64,000 nt of DNA from Candidatus Goldiibacteriota bacterium HGW-Goldbacteria-1 (GTDB lineage Bacteria > Oederibacteriota > PGYV01): positions 197,292 through 261,291 of the forward strand of contig PGYV01000007.1 of the NCBI GenBank assembly GCA_002839855.1, read 5' to 3'. The position numbers and the translations under genes were made by a program. The notes beneath the pieces were generated by a model. The model ran no database searches, had not been told where the DNA came from, and saw only the letters and a list, made by a program, of their open reading frames with translations. Positions 25,699 to 34,821 of the stretch are shown here, piece by piece (within the stretch, counting starts at the first letter, position 1; every line of letters begins with the position of its first letter).

Positions 25699-26727
25699 AT
25701 GAATAAATTCAATCTTGAAAATTACGACTATGAACTTCCCGAAGGGCTTATAGCGCAGTTGCCAAGCCCCCAAAGGGATAAATCACGCCTTATTGTGGTT
25801 GATAAACATACAGGCGTACTTGAACACAGGCTGTTTGAGGACATTACCAATTATTTAAAACCCGGCGACTGCCTTGTCTTAAACGATACCCGCGTTATAC
25901 CCGCGCGTATTTACGGAAGGACAAAAACAGGAGCCGCGATAGAACTGCTTCTTCTTTCATTTAAAGAAGGCCAATGGGAAGCCATAATGGGAAATTCACG
26001 CAGGGTTAAAGAAGGCGATTCCGTTATACTGGATGGTAATATTACAGCTGTCATTAAACAAAAAAACGGCAAGACGGTTATGGTTGATTTTTCGGCCGGC
26101 AGGGAAGAAGTAATGAAGGCTTTTCAGAAACACGGTAAAATACCGCTTCCGCCGTATATAAAAGAAGATGACAGCGCTTTTCACAGGGAAAGGTATCAGA
26201 CTGTATATGCCAGTAAAGAAGGCGCTACAGCCGCTCCAACTGCGGGACTGCATTTTACCCCTGAACTTATTAACAGAATTAAAAAATCCGGTGTATCTGT
26301 GGAATATATTACTCTGCATACCGGGCTTGGCACTTTTGCTCCGGTGACAGAAACTGATATAAGAGAACATAAAATACATAATGAAGAGTATGAAATATCG
26401 CAAGCAGCGGCCTGCGCCATAAACGGCGTGAAAAAATCCGGCAGCAGAATTATAGCGGTAGGCACCACATCTTTAAGAACCCTTGAAAGCGCCTGCAGCG
26501 AAGGTAAAATAGTAAGCGGCAAGGGCAATACTTCCATATATATATACCCTGGTTATGAATTTAAGGCCGTAGACTGCCTTATAACCAATTTTCACCTTCC
26601 AAGAACGACGCTTCTTGCGCTTGTTTACGCGTTTGCCGGAGAAAAAAACACCAAAAACGCCTATAAAACAGCCATTGAAAACAAATACAGGTTCTTTTCA
26701 TACGGCGACGCTATGCTGATTAAATGA
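25699..26727 (+). CDS. queA: S-adenosylmethionine:tRNA ribosyltransferase-isomerase QueA
   Basis: 342 aa, normal length. Transfers and isomerises the ribose of SAM onto preQ1 at tRNA position 34 to give epoxyqueuosine. Family blocks are clear: YDYELPEGLIAQLPSPQRDKSRL, VLNDTRVIPAR, HGKIPLPPYI, AAPTAGLHFT, LHTGLGTFAPV and TNFHLPRTTLL. No queG, tgt or other queuosine gene is adjacent. It stands alone between the MORN gene and the propeller-protein pair, with an apparent leaderless promoter. Confidence 0.97.
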   Translation: MNKFNLENYDYELPEGLIAQLPSPQRDKSRLIVVDKHTGVLEHRLFEDITNYLKPGDCLVLNDTRVIPARIYGRTKTGAAIELLLLSFKEGQWEAIMGNSRRVKEGDSVILDGNITAVIKQKNGKTVMVDFSAGREEVMKAFQKHGKIPLPPYIKEDDSAFHRERYQTVYASKEGATAAPTAGLHFTPELINRIKKSGVSVEYITLHTGLGTFAPVTETDIREHKIHNEEYEISQAAACAINGVKKSGSRIIAVGTTSLRTLESACSEGKIVSGKGNTSIYIYPGYEFKAVDCLITNFHLPRTTLLALVYAFAGEKNTKNAYKTAIENKYRFFSYGDAMLIK

Positions 26728-26745
26728 TAAACCCCTTATTTACTG

Positions 26746-26774
26746 TTGACACTTCCATAAAAAGCATATATTAT
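26746..26774 (+). promoter_or_regulatory. Sigma70-type promoter of the propeller-protein pair
   Basis: TTGACA (26746-26751), 17-nt spacer, TATTAT (26769-26774). Predicted start near 26781, about 22 nt before the ATG at 26803, with GAGG in the leader. Confidence 0.7.
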
Positions 26775-26802
26775 AAAGGAAAATATACCTTATGAGGTAA
26801 AA

Positions 26803-27885
26803 ATGGGCGTGAAAAAAGGCAATTTAATTGCAGTGCTTTCCTTATTATTAATATCTTTCATGCTTCCTTCTGCTGTTTTAGCACTTATAGAAGAAAATAC
26901 CAAGCCTGTTTTAAAGAAGGTTTTATATTTTGTAATGGAAGACAACAAAGGCAGATATCAGATTGGAACCATGAATGAAGACGGCACAAAAAAAGAAATT
27001 CTTACCTCCCTTGGAAATAACTGGTCGCCATGTGTTGATCCCACAGGAAATAAAATAGCCATGTTTTCTGACAGAAACGGATCTGTTAATTTATATATAA
27101 TGAATGCTGACGGCACCAGGCAGGAAGCCCTTACAAAATACACTTCAAATAAAGTAATCCCCGACCTTTATAACAAGGGGCTTATACAGTGGGACAAAGA
27201 AGGAAAAAATATTTATTATTTAATGCATGGAAACATCTGGTCAGTTGATAAAGGCGGCCTTTCGCAGTCCGCTTTAACACAGCACCACGATGTGACTTCA
27301 TTTAAACTTTCACCAAATTTCGCAAAAATTGTTTTCTTCAGGGAAAAAACAAAAAATAACAGCGGCATCTTTGTAATTAACATAGACCTTACCAACGAAA
27401 TACAGCTGGCTAAAAGCGAAATAATATTTCCTTCCTTTGACTGGTCCGGCGATGATTCAATAATTTATTCCGACAATGCCGGAATAAAAACAATAAACGC
27501 GTCAGGACTTGGCATTAAAGTGTTATTTTCAACAAATTATATAAAAAACGAATTGGCATTCAACAGGGCAAAACTTGAAGCCAAGCAGCAGGTTTTTTCA
27601 TACATAAAAAACACTGAAAAAAACATTCCTGTGATTTACATAAATAAGACAGAGGTAAAACAGCAGAAAGACCCCAAAGCAGACCTTAAAATAACAGACA
27701 AACCCGGCTACAGCGCTGTGTTTTCAAAAGACGGAAAGTTTATCTATTATATTGAAAACTATGATATTTACAGCCTTGAATATGAAACAGGCAAAAAGAA
27801 AAAACTTACAACATTTTTTAAGGCATTTTTTCCTGTCCCTTCAGAAATAGAAGATACAGCCGCCATGAAAGGTAATAACAGATGA
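26803..27885 (+). CDS. Exported TolB-like beta-propeller (PD40) protein
   Basis: 360 aa. Residues 1-28 form a signal peptide (GNLIAVLSLLLISFMLPSAVLA). The rest is WD40-like/PD40 repeats of the TolB type, such as YQIGTMNEDGTKKEILT and NLYIMNADGTRQEALT with SPCVDPTGNKIAMFSDRNG between. The protein overlaps the next gene by 4 nt (ATGA), and that gene encodes a related lipoprotein. TolB-type propellers bind periplasmic partners; no tolA, tolQ, tolR or pal is in the window, so a role in the Tol system is unproven. Confidence 0.75.
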   Translation: MGVKKGNLIAVLSLLLISFMLPSAVLALIEENTKPVLKKVLYFVMEDNKGRYQIGTMNEDGTKKEILTSLGNNWSPCVDPTGNKIAMFSDRNGSVNLYIMNADGTRQEALTKYTSNKVIPDLYNKGLIQWDKEGKNIYYLMHGNIWSVDKGGLSQSALTQHHDVTSFKLSPNFAKIVFFREKTKNNSGIFVINIDLTNEIQLAKSEIIFPSFDWSGDDSIIYSDNAGIKTINASGLGIKVLFSTNYIKNELAFNRAKLEAKQQVFSYIKNTEKNIPVIYINKTEVKQQKDPKADLKITDKPGYSAVFSKDGKFIYYIENYDIYSLEYETGKKKKLTTFFKAFFPVPSEIEDTAAMKGNNR

Positions 27886-29090
27886 AAAATAAACTTTTAA
27901 TAATCTGCATCCTTTTTCTGTGCGTTATTATTCCTTTCAGCGGGTGCAAAAAAAAGAAAGCAGAAATTAAAGCGGTTCCCACTCCCGTGCCTACCGCCGT
28001 GCCCGCGCTTGATAAAATAGTATATACATCAAACGGCTCCCTTCACTGGATAGACCGCGACGGTAATTCAAAGCAGGAACTTTTCCCTGACGGAAAAAGT
28101 AAATGGTTTCCAAGTGTTTCGCCGGACGGCTGGACAATTGCGTACTGGGTGCAGCAGAACGGATACTTTAACCTTTGGACGGGAAATTTAAGAAACAACA
28201 GGGCATCACAGATAACTTTTGACCAGGACTCCCTTGAAGGCGACACCACAAATTTAAAGATGAGCAATCCCGGCGGCTGGACAGCCGATTCAACCGAAAT
28301 AATATATTCACGCCACAAGAATATCTGGAAGATAAGCAAAGAAGGGTATAACCCTGTTGCGCTGACAGACACACACGACTGCGTTTCCCCGTCGCTGTCA
28401 AAAGACGGTAAACTGATTTATATAAAAATAGAAGATGCAAACACGTCCAACATATATTCAAGGGAAGCCGACTTTGTAAATGAAACGCGCCTTACAACCT
28501 ACACCAACAAAAAAGCCGCTTCGCCTTCTTTTTCGCCTGACGGCAAAAAAATTGTATTCACGCTTTTTGAAGGCGAAACATCAAACATCGCGGTTCATGA
28601 CATTGCTTCGGGTAAAACAGAAGCCATAACCCTTGACGGAAAAAGCCACTCCCCTGTTTATTCATATGACGGCAAAGATGTCATTTTTGTTAATTTTATA
28701 AACAATAAATACATTCCGGAAATATGGATAATGAGGCCTGATGGCACCAACAGAATGAAAATTGCAGGCGACGGCGGCGTTTCGCCTTATTGGCTGCACA
28801 GAATTCTTGATGCACCGCTTCCCACATACACGCCCACGCCGGCTCCCGCATCCGCAGATAAAACTTTGCCGGCGGTTGTTCCCGGTAATAACGCAGTTTC
28901 ACAACCCGCTGCTGTTAATACGGTACAAACCACAGCCGCACCAATAAAAGCCACAGTAAAAAAAGGCAGCAAACTTTCCGCTAATATAGCACAGCCACAA
29001 CCAACACAAACACCAATTACTTCTATCCCGGGCACTGTTGCCACACCAATCCGCGCTGTACCTAATAAATCCACAGGAGCCGGCTGGTAA
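27882..29090 (+). CDS. TolB-like beta-propeller lipoprotein with Thr/Pro/Ala tail
   Basis: 402 aa. The signal peptide ends in a lipobox, IPFSG|C, followed by KKKK, so this should be a lipoprotein. PD40-type propeller repeats follow (SPDGWTIAYWVQQNGYFNLW, SFSPDGKKIVFTLFEGETSNI, IWIMRPDGTNRMKI). The last 90 residues are a disordered Pro/Thr/Ala tail (PTYTPTPAPAS and similar), with a matching short linker PTPVPTAVP after the lipid anchor. It is translationally coupled to the upstream propeller protein; the two probably arose by duplication and may act together at the membrane. Confidence 0.8.
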   Translation: MKNKLLIICILFLCVIIPFSGCKKKKAEIKAVPTPVPTAVPALDKIVYTSNGSLHWIDRDGNSKQELFPDGKSKWFPSVSPDGWTIAYWVQQNGYFNLWTGNLRNNRASQITFDQDSLEGDTTNLKMSNPGGWTADSTEIIYSRHKNIWKISKEGYNPVALTDTHDCVSPSLSKDGKLIYIKIEDANTSNIYSREADFVNETRLTTYTNKKAASPSFSPDGKKIVFTLFEGETSNIAVHDIASGKTEAITLDGKSHSPVYSYDGKDVIFVNFINNKYIPEIWIMRPDGTNRMKIAGDGGVSPYWLHRILDAPLPTYTPTPAPASADKTLPAVVPGNNAVSQPAAVNTVQTTAAPIKATVKKGSKLSANIAQPQPTQTPITSIPGTVATPIRAVPNKSTGAGW

Positions 29091-29263
29091 GTTAGCCCTT
29101 GCCGAGGTAGTTTCGAGGTTTATACCCAAGCTATTATCATAAGTTAATAACGAGCGACATCACGCCCTTAAAATAAAATTCACTTTTTTTAATGCATTGT
29201 TTTTATTATCTTTGTTGTATAATATTGCCTGATAAATCATTATATTTTTTTCAGGAGGTACAA

Positions 29264-30292
29264 ATGGGCAGCGTAAAAGAGGTTGAAATAATAAAAACCG
29301 CGACAGACAATTCAGAAGGGGAAGGTACTTTTACATTTTCAGACAGGTACTCTGTTTTTGACTGGGGAGAAATGCCGGACCATATAGACCATAAAGGTGC
29401 AGCACTGTGCACCCTTTCTTCATACTTTTTTAACCTTCTTGCAAAAAAAGGAATTAAATCCCACTTTCTTGGCCTGGCAGAAGGAAATAAAGTAATTCCC
29501 TATGAAAACGCCTTTAAACCCTTCAATAAAATGAAAGTTCAGGTTCTGCGCGTAATTCGCCCCGCTTATAATAAGGAAAGGAACACATATAATTACGCAC
29601 AATATGAAAATGTATCCGGAAATTACCTTATTCCGCTTGAAGTTATATATAGAAACAGCCTTCCGGAAGGTTCTTCCGTATTCAAAAGGATAAAAAATGG
29701 AGATGTTACTTTTCAGGCGCTTGGACTTGAAAAAATGCCGGTTCCCGGCGATGATTTACAGACACCCATACTTGATGTTTCCACAAAACTTGAACATACC
29801 GACCGCTACATTGACTGGACAGAAGCAGGGGTAATTTCCGGGCTTCACAATGAAGGCATAAAAAAGGTTAAGAATCTTATACTGGAAATTAATACCCTTA
29901 TCACTGAAAGGTGCGCAGCTGCCGGCATTAAAAATGTTGACGGCAAATTTGAATTCGGAATGAACAGCAGCGGCGAACTGATTGTGGTTGATGTGCTTGG
30001 AACACCGGATGAATGCAGATTTACCATAGACGGATTCCATATAAGCAAAGAAATCGCGCGCAGGCATTACCGCGGCACACAGTGGGCGGAAGAAGTGGAA
30101 AAAGCAAAAAAAGAACGCGGTAATGACTGGAAAACTTTTGTAAAAACCGCGCCGCCTAAACTTCCGTCAGAAATGAAAAACCTTATTTCCCAGATGTACC
30201 AGGCTGTCACCAATGAAATATCCGGCACTAAATTTTTTGACGTGCCGGCGCTTTCAAAAATAATACCGGAGCTGAAAAAATATGACAAGTAA
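29264..30292 (+). CDS. Phosphoribosylaminoimidazole-succinocarboxamide synthase-like protein
   Basis: 342 aa. ATG 29264 follows AGGAGG; the frame is open to 29192 but without a ribosome site. Resembles SAICAR synthase (purine step 8: CAIR + Asp + ATP): FSDRYSVFDWGEMPD in the ATP-binding part, then DGKFEFGMNSSGELIVVDVLGTPDECRF, equivalent to the KFEFG...DEVLTPDSSR block of PurC. It is longer than bacterial PurC (about 240 aa), nearer the archaeal/eukaryotic size. No other purine gene is adjacent. First gene of a dense run extending to thiC, overlapping the next gene by 11 nt. Confidence 0.75.
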   Translation: MGSVKEVEIIKTATDNSEGEGTFTFSDRYSVFDWGEMPDHIDHKGAALCTLSSYFFNLLAKKGIKSHFLGLAEGNKVIPYENAFKPFNKMKVQVLRVIRPAYNKERNTYNYAQYENVSGNYLIPLEVIYRNSLPEGSSVFKRIKNGDVTFQALGLEKMPVPGDDLQTPILDVSTKLEHTDRYIDWTEAGVISGLHNEGIKKVKNLILEINTLITERCAAAGIKNVDGKFEFGMNSSGELIVVDVLGTPDECRFTIDGFHISKEIARRHYRGTQWAEEVEKAKKERGNDWKTFVKTAPPKLPSEMKNLISQMYQAVTNEISGTKFFDVPALSKIIPELKKYDK

Positions 30293-30899
30293 CGCCCCAA
30301 AAAACGCGCAGTCATACAGGTTAAGAATTCTTGAAAAAATAAAACCATATTTTTCCGGCGATTCACTGCTGGATGCCGGCTGCGGCGACGGCGAAGACGC
30401 GGTTTTAATGGCTCCGTTTTTTAAAAAAACAGAGGCCATCGATTTAGAAGAATCCATAAACTGGAAAAAATTTGACGGGTCGGGGATTGAATTTAAAACA
30501 GGCAACTGCGAAAAATTAAATTATCCGGTCGGTTCATTTGACACTGTTGTGGAAAAAGACATGCTGCACCACGCGGGCGACCCGGTAAACGCCGTAAAAG
30601 AAATGTGCAGGGTTTCAAGAAAAACCGTGATTATTCTGGAAGCCAACAGGTACAACCCAATTTTTTACCTTCACCTTACTTTAATGGGCGGGCACCAGCA
30701 TTTTTCACAGAAACGTTTTGAAGAAACTATTAAAGCCTGCGGCCTGCCTTATGAAATAAAACATTTTTCAGCCAGGGTAAGCCCGATAAATATGCCGTTT
30801 TTTATAAATCTGGTAAACGGCGCGTCTGACCTGCTTGAAAAGATTCCGTTATACGGCCCCATCATAGAATACAATATGGCGGTTATCAAAAAAAAATGA
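30282..30899 (+). CDS. Class I SAM-dependent methyltransferase
   Basis: 205 aa. SAM-binding motif I SLLDAGCGDGEDAVLM, acidic residue after beta2 in TEAIDLEES, and FDTVVEKDMLHHAGDPVNAVKEMCRV as motif II, as in UbiE/Methyltransf_11 enzymes. The substrate cannot be told from sequence. It overlaps the SAICAR-synthase-like gene by 11 nt and the peptidase gene by 4 nt, so it belongs to the operon. Confidence 0.8.
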   Translation: MTSNAPKNAQSYRLRILEKIKPYFSGDSLLDAGCGDGEDAVLMAPFFKKTEAIDLEESINWKKFDGSGIEFKTGNCEKLNYPVGSFDTVVEKDMLHHAGDPVNAVKEMCRVSRKTVIILEANRYNPIFYLHLTLMGGHQHFSQKRFEETIKACGLPYEIKHFSARVSPINMPFFINLVNGASDLLEKIPLYGPIIEYNMAVIKKK

Positions 30900-31957
30900 A
30901 TTTTAAAGCGCGCGTAAAAAAAGTTTCAGCATCATTAAAAAATAATGAATGCTTTTACGCGGCCTTCGCTTCAGACATTTTTTATCTTTCCGGCTTTTCA
31001 GGCACTTTCGCAAAAATAATAATCACGCGCGATAAATCTTTTTTTATAACAGACAGCCGCTATAAGGGAATTACGGATAATCTGCATCTGGCTTCTTTTT
31101 ATGAAGTGATAATCACAAATAAGTTTAAGGACAGCCTTAAAAAAATAGTGTCAGCCAAAACAAAAACCCTTATTTCAGCGCACACCCCCCTTGCAGACTA
31201 TCTTAATCTTGTAAAAATAAAAAAGAATCCTCAAATCACTCCCTTAATATCATCCATGCGTCTTATTAAAGACGGTGATGAAATACAGGCAATAAAACAT
31301 TCCATAAAAATAAATGAACACGCCATCATGGCTGTTGTCAAATCACTTAAAGCCGGGGTAACAGAACAGGACCTGTCCGCTGAATTTGAATACAGGGCAA
31401 AAAAACTGGGGGCGTCTTCAGTAAGTTTTAATACAATTGTTGCGTTTGATGAAAATGCCGCAATCCCGCACGCCATGCCTTCTGACAGAAAACTTCAAAA
31501 AGGATCGCTTATCCTGCTTGACTGCGGGGTGAAGTGCGGCGGCTACTGTTCTGACTTGACAAGGGTAATCAGCTTCGGTATAATGGGAACTCGTTTCAGG
31601 GAAATACAGCGCAGTTATGATATTGTAAAAAAAGCCAAAAAAATGGCTTTAAAAATGGTAAAAAATGGAAATAAAGCGGTTTTAGCGGACAGGGAAGCCA
31701 GGCGTGTGCTTTTTGAACACAAGCTTGATAAATTTTTCACCCACTCCCTTGGCCACGGCCTTGGGATAGACATACACGAAGAACCGTATATGAATTCCAC
31801 TACGGATACAGTATTAAAGCAGGGAATGGTAATAACCTGCGAGCCGGGCATATACCTGGAAGGCAATTACGGAATAAGAATTGAAGATGATTATCTTGTA
31901 ACAAAAGACGGGTCCGTTAAGCTTGGCTCTATGGATGATAAACTTATTTTACTTTAG
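30896..31957 (+). CDS. Xaa-Pro aminopeptidase (M24 family)
   Basis: 353-aa M24 metallopeptidase with an N-terminal creatinase-like domain (about 1-120) and a pita-bread catalytic domain. The metal ligands are all visible: two Asp in LLDCGVKCGGYCSDLTRV, His in HSLGHGLGIDIHEEPY, Glu in TCEPGIYLEG and Glu in RIEDDYLV. It removes N-terminal residues preceding proline. It lies directly upstream of efp (12-nt gap), an arrangement seen in many bacteria. Confidence 0.92.
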   Translation: MNFKARVKKVSASLKNNECFYAAFASDIFYLSGFSGTFAKIIITRDKSFFITDSRYKGITDNLHLASFYEVIITNKFKDSLKKIVSAKTKTLISAHTPLADYLNLVKIKKNPQITPLISSMRLIKDGDEIQAIKHSIKINEHAIMAVVKSLKAGVTEQDLSAEFEYRAKKLGASSVSFNTIVAFDENAAIPHAMPSDRKLQKGSLILLDCGVKCGGYCSDLTRVISFGIMGTRFREIQRSYDIVKKAKKMALKMVKNGNKAVLADREARRVLFEHKLDKFFTHSLGHGLGIDIHEEPYMNSTTDTVLKQGMVITCEPGIYLEGNYGIRIEDDYLVTKDGSVKLGSMDDKLILL

Positions 31958-31969
31958 GAGGATTTTTTA

Positions 31970-32530
31970 ATGGTAAGCGCAAATGATTTCAGGCAGGGCG
32001 TCACGTTTAAAATGGAAGGTATTGTATACGAAGTTGTTTCATTTCAGCACGTTCAAAGGCCAAGATTAGCCCCTCTTGTAAGGGCAAAAATAAAGAATTT
32101 AAAAGCAGGCGGAGTGGTTGAAAGGACTTTTTCGCCTGATGATAAATTTGAAGATGTCCAGCTTGAACAGAGAAACCTTCAGTTTTCCTACATTGACGGC
32201 GACGTCTATCACTTTATGGATACAGAATCATTTGAACAGTATGAATTTCCAAAAGAACAGATAGGCGAGCAGATAAAGTTTCTTAAAGAAGAAATGATAA
32301 TTAACATGCTTATGTTTGAAGGTGTGGTTCTTGGGGTAAAGATACCGTTTAAAGTGGATTTAAGGGTTGTGGAAGCGCCCCCGGGAATCAAGGGAGATTC
32401 CGGCGGTTCAGTTACAAAACCTGTTACTTTAGAAACCGGAGCTATTGTCAACGTCCCTCTTTTCATTAAAGAAGGGGAAATGATAAAAGTTGATACAAGA
32501 ACCGGCGAATATATAGAGAGATCAAAATAA
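31970..32530 (+). CDS. efp: Translation elongation factor P with Arg at the modification tip
   Basis: 186 aa, three-domain EF-P that relieves ribosome stalling at polyproline. Start ATG 31970 after AGGAGG. Domain I has ANDFRQGVTFKMEGIVYEV, and the tip loop reads VQRPRLAPLVRAKIKNL. The residue that is Lys34 in E. coli (PGKG loop) is Arg32 here, at the same number as the rhamnosylated Arg32 of Pseudomonas EF-P. The C-terminus has TGEYIERSK, matching the family. Neither EarP nor EpmA/EpmB is in the window, so the modification is unknown. Co-transcribed with accB and accC. Confidence 0.95.
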   Translation: MVSANDFRQGVTFKMEGIVYEVVSFQHVQRPRLAPLVRAKIKNLKAGGVVERTFSPDDKFEDVQLEQRNLQFSYIDGDVYHFMDTESFEQYEFPKEQIGEQIKFLKEEMIINMLMFEGVVLGVKIPFKVDLRVVEAPPGIKGDSGGSVTKPVTLETGAIVNVPLFIKEGEMIKVDTRTGEYIERSK

Positions 32531-32550
32531 GAAAAAGAGGTGCTTAAAAC

Positions 32551-33066
32551 ATGGCAAAGAAACCCGTGGTCAGCAAAGCAAAAATAGACGCCGAATCACT
32601 TACACTTGCCTTAACCATCATGGAAAAAGGGGACCTTGTTGAATTCATTTATGAACAGGGTGACTTAAAAATTCAGTTCAGAAGGCAGGGCGCTTTCGCT
32701 CCTGCAACTATTTCCTACTCTTCAGCACCTGCTAACGTTTCAATGCCCGCTATGTCACATGCACCGGCTGCTGTTTCAATTTCCGCACCGGCTGCTGTTG
32801 CCGCTGCAGCTGCAGAAAACCCCAACGCGCACGCCGTGAAATCACCTATGGTCGGCACTTTCTACAAGTCACCCTCGCCGGATTCACCCGCTTTTGTAAA
32901 CGTAGGCGATATTGTAGAACCCGGAAAAACACTGTGCATAATTGAAGCTATGAAAATAATGAACGAAATAAAATGTGAAGTTAAGGGAAAAGTAAAAGAA
33001 ATTCTTGCAGAAAACGCTCAGCCTGTTGAATATAACCAGCCTTTAATAATTATTGAAAAATCCTGA
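32551..33066 (+). CDS. accB: Biotin carboxyl carrier protein of acetyl-CoA carboxylase
   Basis: 171 aa. N-terminal helical segment, an Ala/Pro-rich flexible linker at about 60-95, and the C-terminal biotinyl domain ([20 protein letters not shown] to the end). The biotinylated Lys lies in EAMKIMN. It carries carboxybiotin between AccC and the carboxyltransferase for malonyl-CoA synthesis. AAAGAGG precedes the start; accC follows after 17 nt, the usual pairing. Confidence 0.97.
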   Translation: MAKKPVVSKAKIDAESLTLALTIMEKGDLVEFIYEQGDLKIQFRRQGAFAPATISYSSAPANVSMPAMSHAPAAVSISAPAAVAAAAAENPNAHAVKSPMVGTFYKSPSPDSPAFVNVGDIVEPGKTLCIIEAMKIMNEIKCEVKGKVKEILAENAQPVEYNQPLIIIEKS

Positions 33067-33083
33067 TTGAAAGGGGCCCTTAC

Positions 33084-34430
33084 TTGTTTAAAAGAATACT
33101 GATTGCAAACAGGGGAGAAATTGCTTTAAGAATAATCAGGGCATGCAGGGAAATGGGAATTGAAACTGTTGCGGTTTATTCCGAAGCGGATGAAAATTCA
33201 CTTCACGTCCGCTACGCGGATCACGCTATCTGCATAGGTCCAAACACTCCAAAATCAAGTTATCTTAATATTCAGGCTATTTTATCCGCGGCAGAAATTA
33301 CCGATGCGGAAGCCATACATCCCGGATACGGATTTCTTGCTGAAAACGCTCATTTTGCGGAACTTTGCGGCAACTGCAACATAAAATTTATAGGGCCGGC
33401 TCCGGAAGCCATACGCCTTATGGGCGCGAAAGCCAAAGCCATAGAAACAGCCACAAACGCAAAAGTTCCCACTACGCCAGGAAGCGGCAGAATTCTGCGC
33501 GATGAAGAAGACGCGGCAGAAGTTGCAAAAAAAATCGGATATCCCATAATGCTTAAAGCATCAGCAGGCGGCGGCGGACGCGGCATGAGGGTGGCTCACA
33601 CCGAACTTACCCTTCGCAACGCATATAAAACCGCAAGCCAGGAAGCACAAACAGCTTTTAATGACGCTTCCATCTATCTTGAAAAATTCGTGGAAGAACC
33701 GCGCCATATAGAAGTTCAGGTGCTTGGAGACCCCAAACATAACAATTATTTCACACTTGGAGAACGCGACTGTTCTGTTCAGCGCAGGCATCAAAAACTT
33801 ATAGAAGAATCACCTTCGCCTTTTATAACAGATAAAATAAGGCACGAAATGTGCGCCGTTGCCCAGAAACTTATAAGGGCAATTAAATATGAAGGCGCCG
33901 GTACAATAGAATTTCTTATGGATAATAAAAAGAATTTCTATTTTATGGAAATGAACACAAGAATACAGGTTGAACACACGGTCACAGAAGCAGTCACGGG
34001 TTTTGACCTTATTAAAGAACAAATAAAAATAGCTGCAGGCGAACGCTGTTCCCTTCCTGCCAACAAAGATATAGCTTTAAGGGGCCACGCGATTGAATGC
34101 AGGATAAACGCTGAAGACCCTGACAATAATTTCATGCCTTCACCCGGAAAAATAACAGAATACAATGTTCCGGGCGGAGCCGGTATAAGGGTGGACACGC
34201 ACGTATATCAGGGATACACAATCCCCCCTTATTATGATTCCATGGTGGCAAAAATTATCGCGCACGGTTCTGACAGAAAAGAAGCTATTTGCAGGATGAA
34301 AAGGGCGCTTGATGAATTTGTCATAGAAGGCATTAAAACCACAATTCCTCTGCATAAAAAAATACTTGAAAATGAAAATTTTATACAAAATAACTATTCA
34401 ACTTCCTTCATTGAACAGATGGGAAAGTAA
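33084..34430 (+). CDS. accC: Biotin carboxylase subunit of acetyl-CoA carboxylase
   Basis: 448 aa, standard length. TTG start with AAAGGGG upstream. N-terminal domain KRILIANRGEIALRIIRACRE, ATP-grasp with the glycine loop KASAGGGGRGMR, HIEVQVLGD, the catalytic block FYFMEMNTRIQVEHTVTE, and the C-terminal HAIECRINAEDP. It carboxylates the biotin of AccB using ATP and bicarbonate. The carboxyltransferase genes are not in the window. Confidence 0.97.
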   Translation: MFKRILIANRGEIALRIIRACREMGIETVAVYSEADENSLHVRYADHAICIGPNTPKSSYLNIQAILSAAEITDAEAIHPGYGFLAENAHFAELCGNCNIKFIGPAPEAIRLMGAKAKAIETATNAKVPTTPGSGRILRDEEDAAEVAKKIGYPIMLKASAGGGGRGMRVAHTELTLRNAYKTASQEAQTAFNDASIYLEKFVEEPRHIEVQVLGDPKHNNYFTLGERDCSVQRRHQKLIEESPSPFITDKIRHEMCAVAQKLIRAIKYEGAGTIEFLMDNKKNFYFMEMNTRIQVEHTVTEAVTGFDLIKEQIKIAAGERCSLPANKDIALRGHAIECRINAEDPDNNFMPSPGKITEYNVPGGAGIRVDTHVYQGYTIPPYYDSMVAKIIAHGSDRKEAICRMKRALDEFVIEGIKTTIPLHKKILENENFIQNNYSTSFIEQMGK

Positions 34431-34442
34431 AGGGGTAAAATA

Positions 34443-34805
34443 ATGGAACAGAAAACTTTTTCCGGCAATATAAGGATTTCCGACGAAGCAATAGCGGCAA
34501 TAGTTGCCATCGCGGCAAAAAGCGTTGACGGCGTTATTGACATGGACAGCGGAACTGTGGGCGGAATTGCCGAAATACTTGGAATAAAGTACCTTAACAA
34601 AGGCGTAAAAGTTGACCTTAAAGGCGATACCGTATCGGTTGACGTAAACATTATTATCGCTTTCGGCAGGGACATAATTGAAACAAGCGCAGAAGCACAG
34701 GAAAAAATAAGGGAATCAATAGAACAAATGTCGGGGCTTATAGTGGACAAGATAAACCTTACAGTAACCGGGGTAAGGCCGGCTTCTGAAAAAAAGAAAA
34801 TCTGA
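34443..34805 (+). CDS. Asp23/Gls24 family protein
   Basis: 120 aa, single Asp23 domain: GNIRISDEAIAAIVAIAAKSVDGVIDMDSG, then KGVKVDLKGDTVSVDVNIIIAFG and DKINLTVTGVRP. In Staphylococcus, Asp23 is anchored to the membrane by AmaP and affects envelope stress; in other bacteria a copy follows accBC. Here the next two genes are amaP-like and DUF2273, the same set as in Firmicutes. Soluble protein expected to bind the AmaP-like partner. Confidence 0.9.
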   Translation: MEQKTFSGNIRISDEAIAAIVAIAAKSVDGVIDMDSGTVGGIAEILGIKYLNKGVKVDLKGDTVSVDVNIIIAFGRDIIETSAEAQEKIRESIEQMSGLIVDKINLTVTGVRPASEKKKI

Positions 34806-34821
34806 CCGGAGGTAATAAAAA

